Assembly: GCA_003345595.1 (NCBI GenBank)
Contig: PRDI01000104.1
Span: 1 to 35,634, forward strand
DNA from: Candidatus Thorarchaeota archaeon
GTDB lineage: Archaea > Asgardarchaeota > Thorarchaeia > Thorarchaeales > Thorarchaeaceae
Direction: 5' to 3'
Length of the DNA stretch: 35,634 nucleotides
Shown here: one piece after another, positions 24,582 through 34,800 of the stretch
How positions within the stretch are numbered: position 1 is the first letter of the stretch
Layout of the letters: every line of letters begins with the position of its first letter
Notes under the pieces: model-generated
Told to the model about the DNA's origin: nothing
Seen by the model: the letters and a program-made list of their open reading frames with translations, nothing else
Database searches by the model: none
Program-made: the position numbers and the translations under genes

Positions 24582-26195
24582 CTACGCAAAGGCTCTGGTG
24601 ATCAATTCTGAGTAGAATGCCTTCTGTTCAACATCAAGCAGAACTTTGTGTGTGTTGTCCACCAGCGATGTTGCTGTGTCTTCGTTCAGCCTCAAGGTAA
24701 CGAGCTTCGTACCCAGTTCTGCACTAGTTGATTCGAATTTGGCTCCCTTCGTGTCGACAGGTACCGCAATCACTGCGAGGCCGACCTCGCCCTTCTCCAG
24801 CATCTGCTTAAGGCGTATTGCAGAGTAGTAAGCCGCCACGCCTCCACTACGGTTCCAGCTCTTGATATTCGGAACGTCTACTCCCAACCGATGCTTTGTC
24901 CCGCCCTTTGAGAGAGTGAAGACAGCAGTCGACTGTGTCTTCGACCCACCTGTGGCGGTTTCAAGTTGAACTTCGACACCGAGTGCTGTACCCGCAATCA
25001 GAAGGGCCTTCGCAACAGCACCAATCACGATGGCTGAAGTCAACTTAATGACATAGTCAGCCTGCTCCTCCTGAGGTACAGCCTTCGGGCCAGCAATAAT
25101 CTTGTCGAGTTGAGCTATCACTTGTTTGATGGCCTCGCGTGGAACACCCTTGGACTTGCTAAACGCTTCATCGAGGTCATTTTCTGTTAACGGGAATAGA
25201 ATGTCTGATGGCACCTGGATGTTGTTCTCTTCCCAATATGCAATCATGCTCTGTCGCACGAACTCTATAAGATCCTTTTTCGTGAAAGGCCGAAGTGTGA
25301 TAGGGGTTTCCATGCGGGATCTTGTAGGCGAGTCAGCGAGATTGTACACTCGCTCCCAGACGTCGCTCAGACAAGACGCCACTATGACGAGGTTCTGGCA
25401 CTGATTGTACAGGCGCTTGATGACCTCCATGAATTGCTTCTCTCCAAGTTCACCGTGAGTGTTGTACGGCCCCTCAAACTCGTCAATGAACAGAACGATT
25501 GGAATCGTTGAACCTTCTGCGAGCAGCTTCAAAGTTGCCATTGTAACGTCGTCTTCTTCAAGGACAGACCTCACATCGAGCTTCTCAATCTCCTCTTGGC
25601 TGAGAGCATCTCCCAACAACCAACGTCTAGCAAGACCCCGCAGATTGTCATCAAGACGAAACTTGAGAAACACCTTCACAGCGTCAGATGAGATGCCAGG
25701 ATATTCGTCAACTGCTTTAGACACGACATCTGCAAACTCATAGCGTTGACGTATGATTCCTTTGAGCTCCCCAAATCGAGTGAGAAGCATGTCCGCAGTC
25801 TGCTCAAAGAGACGTTCACCGCCCTCATCGACGACACAGGCATGGAAATGAAGCGGGACCCTCACTGGTGCCGGAGGCGACGGCACATAGACGGTTAGAT
25901 ACGGGCCATGACTCGGTCCATTCTCAAGGTCCTTCAGAACCCAAAACATGTGTGTCTTGCCCATGCCAGCAGTACCCAGGATCGGCTGCAGCCTTGAGGT
26001 CTTGTCTTGTCTTGTGAAACGAATTGCCCTGAAAACAGCCTCATCGGCCTCCGCATGAGGGCCCGGTATGTCAATGCTGTCAGGAATGTCACCTCTGGAT
26101 ACGTACCGCTTCATGGGCGGATTGTCTCTCAGGACCTCAACATACATCCCTTTCTCGAAGGCTCCTTCAGCCTCAAACGAATCTTTGTCAGACAA
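24582..26195 (-). CDS. AAA-type P-loop ATPase, paralogue 2
   Basis: This is a 537-residue paralogue of the gene at 22220, colinear along its whole length. One 36-residue N-terminal stretch beginning PP(L/M)KRYVSRGD matches at 26 positions. Walker A is GTAGMGKTH (Lys80, Thr81) and Walker B is PIVLFIDEFEGP (Asp238, Glu239). The conserved PSPPAPVRVPLH, the lid with GVPREAIKQV and the C-terminal domain with VDVPNIKSWNRSGGVAA and TKGAKFES are all kept, so both copies are likely functional. It lacks the N-terminal extension of paralogue 1. The start is TTG at 26195, with GGAGG nine bases upstream. It lies 145 bases downstream of the GTPase-like gene and could share its transcript. Confidence 0.85.
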   Translation of the reverse strand: MSDKDSFEAEGAFEKGMYVEVLRDNPPMKRYVSRGDIPDSIDIPGPHAEADEAVFRAIRFTRQDKTSRLQPILGTAGMGKTHMFWVLKDLENGPSHGPYLTVYVPSPPAPVRVPLHFHACVVDEGGERLFEQTADMLLTRFGELKGIIRQRYEFADVVSKAVDEYPGISSDAVKVFLKFRLDDNLRGLARRWLLGDALSQEEIEKLDVRSVLEEDDVTMATLKLLAEGSTIPIVLFIDEFEGPYNTHGELGEKQFMEVIKRLYNQCQNLVIVASCLSDVWERVYNLADSPTRSRMETPITLRPFTKKDLIEFVRQSMIAYWEENNIQVPSDILFPLTENDLDEAFSKSKGVPREAIKQVIAQLDKIIAGPKAVPQEEQADYVIKLTSAIVIGAVAKALLIAGTALGVEVQLETATGGSKTQSTAVFTLSKGGTKHRLGVDVPNIKSWNRSGGVAAYYSAIRLKQMLEKGEVGLAVIAVPVDTKGAKFESTSAELGTKLVTLRLNEDTATSLVDNTHKVLLDVEQKAFYSELITRAFA

Positions 26196-26204
26196 TGAAC
26201 CGGT

Positions 26205-26209
26205 CCTCC
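26205..26209 (-). promoter_or_regulatory. Strong ribosome binding site before a TTG start
   Basis: The minus strand reads GGAGG nine bases before TTG 26195 and fixes the start of ATPase paralogue 2. Confidence 0.6.
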
Positions 26210-26340
26210 GGGATTCTCATCCTCGGAAGTTTACTGTCCGCATTATGAAGCTAATGATTGGGGGAGTCAGGCGCAGGAGAGAGCCTAGAAAGAAGGCCGC
26301 AGAGCTTGGTAGCGCATCGACTTCGAAGAGAAAGGAGGAA

Positions 26341-27579
26341 CTAGGCTATCTGTGGCTCAAGTGCAGGCATGCTGATGCTCTCATTCGCTAGCCAAAGCTC
26401 TGCGATTTTCTGTATTAGTTCTTGAATGCCAGATCGGGTCACACTTGAGGTTTCAACGAAGGCAACCGGGTGCGGCTGACCGTTGACACCAAGTTGCTGT
26501 GCAATCCTAGCACAGTATGAAGCTCCTTCTTCTTTCGTGACTGGAGGTTCGGGCTCGTCTTCGGTGATGACAGGGTGCTCCCTTAGGTCGGTCTTGGTGC
26601 CAACGATGATGATGGGAGGTGGCACTGGGAACGCTGTCACGACTTCCTTAGTCCAGAAGTCAAGACTGTCGTAACTCCATCGGTCGGCAACTGAGTACAC
26701 GATTACTGCAACTCCGGTACCGGCAAAGAACTCGGTCCTCGGCACCCTGGCTTCCTGCACTTTCTCGAACGGCCATGCGTTTATGCGGACCCTCTTATCT
26801 TTGCAGGATGCTTCTGTACTGTACACGAAAGCCATCCCATCGATGAGATCGTCTGACACGCCTTGAGTCCCCAGTTGCATGCCGCACTCATAGAGTAGGC
26901 TCTTGACTCCCACCTGCTGCTCTCCCAAGATGATGACCTTGACATCTGCCGACTCATCTTGGGTCGGGACAGATATGCGTGGCGTTCCTTCGGTTGGAGC
27001 CTCAATCCCAAGCGGCTCGTCCCACACAAAGTGTTTCGGCGTCGGTGCAGCCTCGACAGGTTCTCGGGTTGGCGGAGGAGCTGCGTCCTTCGGTATGTTC
27101 TCCATGTGGAAGCTGACAATGAGCTCATTGGCCTCATCGCTGTTGGGAACGGTATCCCATATTGTCGTCTTGGCTGCGGTCACAGGCAGTACTCCTACTG
27201 CTTCCGAGAGTTCCGGATTAATGGGCAGCAGCTGTTCGACCTCCTCGTCGAGTCTAGTTTTGCCCAGAGGTGCGAGGTATTTGTCCTTCAGTGATTCAAC
27301 GACGCTCAGTGTCCGGGAGAGTTCAAGAACATCTTCCTTGGTCAGACCCTCCTCAGCGGAAAAAGACTCGGTGTCAGGAAGCCCAACTCTCTTCATGATG
27401 AACTTTAGAATAGCGGGGGGAGTGTTGTAGCCGCGAAGATAGGCAAATCGGTGGATCTCGGATAGAACGTCGGCATAGGTCCGGCTATAGTACTTTACTC
27501 TCTTCATGACCCCCTTGTCGACAATGTCAATGTGACCTGGCTTCAGGCTAATGTCCATCGTCGTACCAGGAACCAGCAC
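26341..27579 (-). CDS. Ras/Rab-like GTPase-domain protein with degenerate G1 and G3
   Basis: The 412 residues comprise an unrecognised helical N-terminal domain (about 25-120), a proline-rich linker (about 160-210) and a Ras-superfamily domain (212-400). The P-loop position reads GEQQVGVKSLL (219-229). Where Ras has GK(S/T), this has GVKS, so the invariant lysine is displaced by one. The switch-II/G3 position reads NAWPFEKVQ instead of WDTAGQE, so the DxxG aspartate is gone. G4 is intact in form as TKTD (328-331) and G5 as ETSS (376-379), and GVAVIVYSVADRWSYDSLDFW is typical of Rab-like proteins. It may bind guanine nucleotide weakly or act as a pseudo-GTPase scaffold. No C-terminal prenylation cysteine is present. 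Start GTG 27579 has GAAGGA upstream; ATG 27558 is an alternative. Confidence 0.8.
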   Translation of the reverse strand: MLVPGTTMDISLKPGHIDIVDKGVMKRVKYYSRTYADVLSEIHRFAYLRGYNTPPAILKFIMKRVGLPDTESFSAEEGLTKEDVLELSRTLSVVESLKDKYLAPLGKTRLDEEVEQLLPINPELSEAVGVLPVTAAKTTIWDTVPNSDEANELIVSFHMENIPKDAAPPPTREPVEAAPTPKHFVWDEPLGIEAPTEGTPRISVPTQDESADVKVIILGEQQVGVKSLLYECGMQLGTQGVSDDLIDGMAFVYSTEASCKDKRVRINAWPFEKVQEARVPRTEFFAGTGVAVIVYSVADRWSYDSLDFWTKEVVTAFPVPPPIIIVGTKTDLREHPVITEDEPEPPVTKEEGASYCARIAQQLGVNGQPHPVAFVETSSVTRSGIQELIQKIAELWLANESISMPALEPQIA

Positions 27580-28033
27580 TATCGCACGTCCTTCCTTCGC
27601 TCAGCAACTAGTAATCATAGATATGATAACATATTAGGTTTATCAGTATATCAACAATCTAGCCGCACCATTCTCAGTTGTTAGAGCCGTCAGATGGGTA
27701 CAGAGAAGACTACCTTGCCCTCTTTGTTATGCCCAGAGTCACTCGCACCCTCAATGACAACAAAGGCTCCCTCTCAATGGCTCGCTGGAGCACGAAGATA
27801 CTCAAATGGCTAACCGTGGACGCCCTCTGACATGAAGCTGGGCAACTCCTGACCCCATCGGTTTCTGAGTATGAGCAGACGCAGGGCGACCTCGAAATGA
27901 ACAGCAGGAGCGCCGGTTCTTGGAGGAGAAGACTTGATTCGAGCTTCGTCGGGCCAACGACGAACGGTATAGGTTCAAATCATCCGAGTGCCTTCTGTCT
28001 GAACCAACGTCAGCAAAGAGAAGAAACTGAGGC
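27580..28033. other. Gap with AT-rich promoter zone, no clear gene
   Basis: This 454-base gap separates divergent genes. Bases 27610-27665 are strongly AT-rich compared with the rest of the window, and the remainder has ordinary composition. A 33-codon frame (27729-27831) and other short frames exist but have no ribosome binding site or recognisable product. I see no tRNA or convincing stable RNA. Confidence 0.5.
27615..27660 (-). promoter_or_regulatory. AT-rich promoter region
   Basis: The minus strand contains GATATACTGATAAACC and TAATATGTTATCATATC, several possible TBP sites 35-75 bases before the GTPase-like gene. This is the only stretch of such AT content in the window, fitting a strong or regulated promoter. 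Confidence 0.4.
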
Positions 28034-28663
28034 GTGAGGTTGATAGAACTCAGAGCCACCCTTACCAATGGGATCTCAGAAACAATCCCTGTATCAAGTT
28101 CTGCAGTCAAGGTAGACCTATCCAGCAGATCGCTCGCCGCAGTCGACCTCAGCCCCTTGGACACAGATACCCATCTCCGGGAACTGAATCTGAGCAGCAA
28201 CCATCTCATGTCTCTCGACCTTGCGGTGCTCGCATTCTGTCCGGAAATCGACGACATCGAACTGCATCACAACCTGTTCAGGACTCTCGACATGAAGCCG
28301 CTCGCATACTGCCCCAAGCTGCGACATATCGGCCTGAATGACAATCAGATCATGCGTATTGCCCTCGAGCCACTTGCAGGCTGCACCAGCCTTCTTGCCC
28401 TGCATCTGCATAACAATCGCCTTTTGACAGTAGACCTCGAACCTTTGGCGAAATGCGTCAGACTCGAAGAACTGAACCTCCTAGGCAACGACCTGAAGCG
28501 ACTTGATCTCGGCCCCTTATTCTCCTGTGCCTCACTTCGCATTCTATCCCTGCCCGAAGCTACGAAGCTGGTTTCTCACGTCGCGTCCAAGAGAGACCTG
28601 CTGAACCCTCCCGCTCTGAACGATATCATAACTCAAGGCCGACTCAAGTTCATGACCGAATAG
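28034..28663 (+). CDS. Short leucine-rich-repeat protein
   Basis: This 209-residue protein is related to the larger LRR protein at 13527. After a similar N-terminal cap (VKVDLSSRSLAAVDLSPL) it has about six repeats of 24 residues. Cysteines at 69, 93, 117, 141 and 165 are again exactly 24 apart; the first unit has Asp45 in that place. A capping segment (LPEATKLVSHVASKRDLLNP) ends the solenoid. The large helical C-terminal domain of the other protein is missing, so this is a repeat-only version. It is cytoplasmic by the absence of a signal peptide. The start GTG has GAGG too close to be ideal, and an upstream start is not available. It is divergent from the GTPase-like gene and could work with that cluster as a protein-binding partner. 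Confidence 0.8.
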   Translation: MRLIELRATLTNGISETIPVSSSAVKVDLSSRSLAAVDLSPLDTDTHLRELNLSSNHLMSLDLAVLAFCPEIDDIELHHNLFRTLDMKPLAYCPKLRHIGLNDNQIMRIALEPLAGCTSLLALHLHNNRLLTVDLEPLAKCVRLEELNLLGNDLKRLDLGPLFSCASLRILSLPEATKLVSHVASKRDLLNPPALNDIITQGRLKFMTE

Positions 28664-28753
28664 GACCTCGATATATGAATCCCCGGGCATATAGCCTAAC
28701 TGCTGATGAACTGGAATCAATCGTTACATGGTGTGGATACAACTAGATACGAG

Positions 28754-28766
28754 TTTTACTTATTTT
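28754..28766 (+). promoter_or_regulatory. TATA-like box
   Basis: TTTTACTTATTTT lies about 70-82 bases before the GTG at 28836 and is the most AT-rich spot upstream of the large secreted protein. Confidence 0.4.
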
Positions 28767-28835
28767 CGTAGTTTTCCCATTACCACTCCATAAGCGGTTG
28801 GTCCGATTGTCCAGATAGATGGCCGTATTTCTGAG

Positions 28836-31800
28836 GTGGTTGAACTGAGAAGAGCTCTTGCATTCTTCCCCATAATCCTGATACTGCTGATCCCGTCTTT
28901 GGCTCAGCCGACCGTAACGCCGACCTCAGTCATACCCCGTTCTGGCAGTTTGGGGGAGGGCCAAGAGGGGGATACACTTGCAGACGGCCAATCAGCATAC
29001 TCTGGAAAAGGCGCTCCTCTTGCAGTCTCGTTGAATGGAATGAAGGTATCCACCGGGACTGCGACAATCGACAGGTACACCTCAGGATATGTGTGGACGA
29101 CTCCACCTTCTGGTTGGTCGGGAAACTCACTGTCAGCATCGATTAATGACATCTCAACATATGTGGATGTCACACTTGCCAACGGAATGTTCACTGGGGT
29201 TCATAATGAACGTCGGTTTGGTCTTGGCTATGATACGCTTACTGTTGTTGTGCCCGACAGCTGGACTCTGGTGAAGAAAGAAGATCCCGCGGGCACAGGA
29301 AGAAGCGCTCATCCGATACGTGGCATCTTCAGCCTGCGTAGGGCCTCAGGCTACGGGTACGACGGTGGCTACGGTTTCTATGCCAACGCTTCTTGGTACG
29401 CAAGTACTGTTCTTTACCCAACAGATGAGATCTATTTCAGCCAGCAGGTTAGCGCGCCCTATAGGGAAGTGCGCACAGCTGAAATCAGGTTCTTTTATCG
29501 AGTTAGAAGCACATCGAATCTCTTGGATCAGGTCCACCTGTTCGTAAGGTTTGCAGACTACGAAACCAAGCTCCACGTCCTTGAGTCTGGAGATACCACA
29601 GACGTGTGGCTCGAAGCTGTGGTGACCATTCCCTCTTCTCATTTCGTTGGAATCACAACACCGAATGCTTTCCTTCTATCACTGGGTCTTGGTACTGACC
29701 TGAGCGGCAGTCAGACATCTGCTGCTAGCGCACTTGTCCAGATAGACGAGATGCGACTCACTCTCGGCGTTAGGCCCTTTCCGGAGCAGGTCGGACTCAA
29801 GGCAAATGGGGCGTCTGTTACTGGAACCATTAGCGGCAGTGTGTCACCCTTTGTACCTGATGGCAGCAGCCGCGACTGCTTCAGCAGACCCGATCGTGGG
29901 GTTGACTTGGACGGCTATTATGACAATGGTGTCCTACACGCCGGCTGCAATGCCCTGAACTCGAACTCGGTCTACCAGATGGCGTTCCAGTTCCCTGTGT
30001 CGATTCCGCAGGGTGCGGCGATTAATTCGGCCCGTCTGGAAGTCGAGGCCGAATCTGGAGTCGTCAATAGACCTAACATGACTGTATACGTAGCGAACGA
30101 GGACACCGTTTCAGCCTTCGTGAGCGGATTCCCAGTCATCAGGGACCGATATGAGTGGGTAGATACAGGCCTCGATTGGTTCCCGAGTGCGTGGAGTGCC
30201 AACGTCAGGTATACGTCACCCGACATCGCCGCGCTTGTGCAGAAGGTCATCTCAAGAGCTGGCTGGTCGTCAGGCAATTACATACTTGTGATGTTGGACT
30301 ACCAGTACTCATCATCAGTCCCTGCATATAACCCCGCCAAAGGATCAACCGGCTACATGCAGTCGGATCTCGCTCGACTCTATGTCGACTACCTCGTGCC
30401 TCAATCTGATACAGTCAACTCGTTCCTATACACGAAGGAGATAACTGTAAGTCGAACCAAAGTGACTACAGACCTGGTAGACTTCCCCTTATACTTGGAC
30501 CTCTACGACCCCGACCTAAGAACCAAAGTCCAGTCTGATGGCGATGACATTGTATTTATGATCGGGTCGCAGACACTCGATCACGAGATTGAACTCTTCG
30601 AGCAGGCTTTCAATTCAACGCACGCACATCTCATTGCCCATGTAAGAGTGCCGAAGCTGTCCTCGACAATCGACACTACGATTCTGATGCTCTATGGAAA
30701 TCCCAGTATTGGCAAGCAGGAAAACCCGGCCGGCGTATGGGATGCCCACTATAGGGGCATCTGGCACATGAGAGAAACACCCACTGTGGATTCGTACGCA
30801 TACGACTCCAGCCTAAACAACAAGGACGGAACGTTCAATGTGACCATGGACTCGGCCGACCATGTGACAGGCAAGATGGGATACGCGTTGGATTTCGACG
30901 GGGTCAATGACGGGCTTCAGATTCCCGACCCTCTCAACGGTCAGGTGTTCACTTTTTCTGCATGGGTGTATTTGACTGCCACCACGGGCGACTGGCGGAG
31001 TGTGATGGTCAGAGCAGACAGCGACAGCAATTGGTTCGATATGATAATGTATGCAAGAGCACAAGGTGCTCCGACCGCATACCGTGCGGTCATCGGAACG
31101 GGGCATACAGATAGTACCTGGGTGCGGGCCCAGTCAGACATAATACTCGCGGCTGGCACTTGGTATCACCTAGCTGGCATTCACAATGGCACACACCTTC
31201 TTTTCTACAGGGATGGAAGCCTGACTAACACCGTTGCAGAATCCATTGATATGCAGGATAACGGCAAACCCCTGTGGATAGGCGGAAACCCGGTTTGGGG
31301 CTATGCGGGCCTGTATGGTAGAATTGACGAAGCCAGAATATCGAAAACAGTGAGATCTGGAGCATGGATTGCGGCTGAGTATAGCAACCAGAACAATCCG
31401 TCCAGCTTCTACAGCATCGGAATGGAGTGGACCACCTCTCAGATGAGAAAGTCGATAACCATCGATCACACTGAGGTGGCTGGCGACCTGACGAACCACC
31501 CTGTCCTGATTGACATCTATGATGCTGACCTCAAGGCTCGTGCAAGGTCAGACGCTGCCGATATCAGTTTCTTTGCAGGCACCAAGTTCCTTGCTCATCA
31601 GATAGAGGACTATGACCCTAGCTATAATGCAACCCATGCACATTTGGTCGCCTGGGTCTGCATACCCACCTTGTCTGCCAGCATCGACACTGCGATCTGG
31701 ATGTCCTATGGAGGGTCCTATGCAAGCAGTACTGAGAACCCGTCTGCGGTCTGGGACGCGAACTACTGCGCCGTCTGGCATCTGTCCGATGCCATTCCCG

Positions 31801-34800
31801 ATGGGACGAGTAAAGGAGTCCTAGACTCTACTGGCAACAATAACGATGGAACGCCCTACAACTTCGAAGACGGAGACGGTGGCAGGACCGGTGCCGCAGG
31901 ACAGATTGACGGCGCAGCTCAGACGGTTGCCGACGACCACATGTCAGTGTGGAATCCCGTCAACGCTAAGCCGGCCACTCAGCTCACGCTCTCTGCTTGG
32001 GTGAAAGTACAGGCGCCCAAGTATGGCGAGGTTGTGACACTGGGTGACTGCTATGCCCTGCGAGTGAGGGCTGATGGTGATGCCCAGTTCTTCAAATGGG
32101 ATGGTAGCTGGTGGGTGAATGTTGTAGCGGCGGGAAGCAATGTCGCGGATGGCAAATGGCACAACATCGTTGGCATCCAGAACTCAACGGGCATGTTTCT
32201 ACTTGTGGACGGAGTTCAGAAGGCGAGCAACAGCAACACGGCTCCGATTGTATACAAATCACCTGATAAAATAGAGATCGGAATGAACGGCGGTTTATCG
32301 CCTGATCCTACACTGAATCTCACGGGCACCATTGATGAGGTCCGCATATCGGCAACTGGAAGGCCTGCTAAGTCCGTTGTGACTTCATACAACAACCAGA
32401 AGGACGCTTCCAAGTTCTACACAGTGGGTATCGAACAAACAGGTCCTGATATCTCGTCTATAGAATTCAAATACAAGAAGACTATCACGGTTGACCACAC
32501 AAAGGTTGCCGCTGACCTAACGAACTTCCCACTGCTAGTTAGTTTGTACGACAGGGATTTGCGAACCGATGTACAGTCCGACGGAGACGATATTGTCTTC
32601 AAAATCGGAAACCAACTCTTGAGCCATGAGATCGAACTGTTTGACCAAGCATACAACAGCACACATGCAAGGTTAGTTGCGTGGGTTAGGGTACCCTTCC
32701 TGTCGTCGGCGAGTGATACGGAGATTACAATGTACTATGGGAACAGCGCCCTAGGAAGCCAGCAGAACCGAGCAGGGGTTTGGGACAGCCGCTATTTTGG
32801 AGTCTGGCACTTGGGAGAAACCAGTGGCAATGTACTAGACTCCACGTCATATGGCACTCAGGGAACTCCTGCAGGAGGGATAGTTCGAGGAGCGACGGGA
32901 GCGATAGGAAGAGCCTCCGACTTCGATGGCGTCGACGATACCATTAGCTTTGGAGATCCTACTGACGGTCATCTAGACCCCGGAACAATGAGCTACACCT
33001 ATAGCATGTGGGTCAGAGTAGATAGGAACACCGCGAACTATCAACGGGTCCTATACAAGGGCGGCAGCTCATCAAGCGACAGGGGCTATGATTTCGAAAC
33101 GACTCAAGACGCATCTAGCATCAATGCTTGGATCTCGGACGGAACGACTTCTGTGACCGCTTATTCTACACCTGTTACGCTCGGCACATGGATGCATCTA
33201 GTGGCTGTCGTCAATCGAACGTCCGGCATGCTTGTTCTCTACAGGGACGGACTCAACACCGGACGACGAAGCCTCGGCACGATTGGCACTCTAAGCTCAA
33301 CGACGACATTCCGGCTCTCGCACACAAGCTACCCGACTGACGCCATCATGGATGAGGTGAGGGTATGGAACTTCGCCGCCTCAGCCGACTGGATCAGCAC
33401 AGAGTATGCAAACGAGAAGACACCCTCAACATTCTATAGTGTAGGCAATGAGGTCGTGCTCGCTACAGACCCTGAGACTCAAGGAGGATACGGAGTAGCC
33501 ATCGGAACTAGTTCACCATCTGAGGTTTCAGTCAGCATGGAATTGACACTGAGTGCCTACTTTGCTGCTCAGAGTCTAGCAGACGATCTGTCACCGGGGA
33601 CCTCCTTTTCATCATCAAATAACACACTGACAAGCTGGAGTGCAGGTATCTTGGTATCAAAACCTAGTGAACTCCAGAACATGAACTTCAGCATCTATTA
33701 CCCCGCAGGTAAGTGGGTACCGCTCACCGTCACTGACCCCTCAGGCACTGCCAAGTCTACGCCGGCCGATTGGACATATACTGACGGAGTTCTTACTGTA
33801 AAGTCATCATCGATTGACACTTCTGGTCTTTGGAGGGTCGGATTCCAGGATGAGAACAAGGTTTCCGACCTGTTGATGGGCCTCACCGGAGGGTCACTTT
33901 CTGGCACAGCTAGATTCAGCGTGGGTGATAGAGTAGACTTCCGAGCGTATGCCCCAGGCAAAGCCGGGTCCATGGTTGAACTCACTCTGCTCGACCCCAA
34001 CGGATCGCTCTGGTTCTACAACAAGACTGTCATCCAAGGCATAGGCTTCCCTGTCGCGTATCGTCACCGCAAAGACTTGCTGGTCAATCATTCGAAAGTC
34101 TTGGCGGACCTCACGGACTTCCCGATGCTGGTTGATCTGTATGATAGAGACCTTCGAACGGATGTGAAGCCTGATGGCAGTGACATCGTGTTCGTGGTGG
34201 GCGACCGTGTGGTAGAGCACGAAATGGAGTCATTCGTCCAGAACTACAACACCACGCACGGACACCTGACAGCTTGGGTCAGGGTCCCCCTGCTTTCAAG
34301 CTCTGTTGATACGACGGTGAGCATGTACTACACCAACCCTAGCGTCTGCAGTCACCTGAGTCCAAAGGGAGTGTTTGACAGCGGATACTTGGGAGTCTGG
34401 CACCTCACAGAGAGCGGAAATGGCACGGCGAATGAGTATAAGGACAGCAGCAAGTATGACAACAATGGTCAAGGAGGTGAGGGTGAGTCCCTCTACGTAC
34501 CACACCAAGTAGCCGGCAGGATTGGATACGCCCAAGACTTCAATAATGTAGATGGCAAGTACGACCTGATCGACTGCGGCGACAGCCCGCTCTGGGACAT
34601 CACTGGAACGCAGATTACGCTTCAAGCTTGGATAAAGCATCAGATTACGCCGCAGGATCATGTCTATGGCATCATGAATCACAAAGGCTGGTATGACGGA
34701 TATAGCCTGTTGATTGACAGATACTCACTCAAGATCACATTTGACCTTCCGGGCGATACCAACAGCCTGGTGGGTGCGAACGATGTCACAACCGGCACAT

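Noticed and set aside
27729-27831. 33-codon frame in the promoter gap
   Set aside because: It has no ribosome binding site and no recognisable product.
27972-27995. GGTTCAAATC resembling a tRNA T-arm
   Set aside because: The flanking five-base stems do not pair, and no acceptor or anticodon arm can be built around it.
27802-28257. 151-codon minus-strand frame overlapping the short LRR gene
   Set aside because: It is antisense to clear leucine-rich repeats and rich in Arg and Ser, the typical look of a shadow frame.
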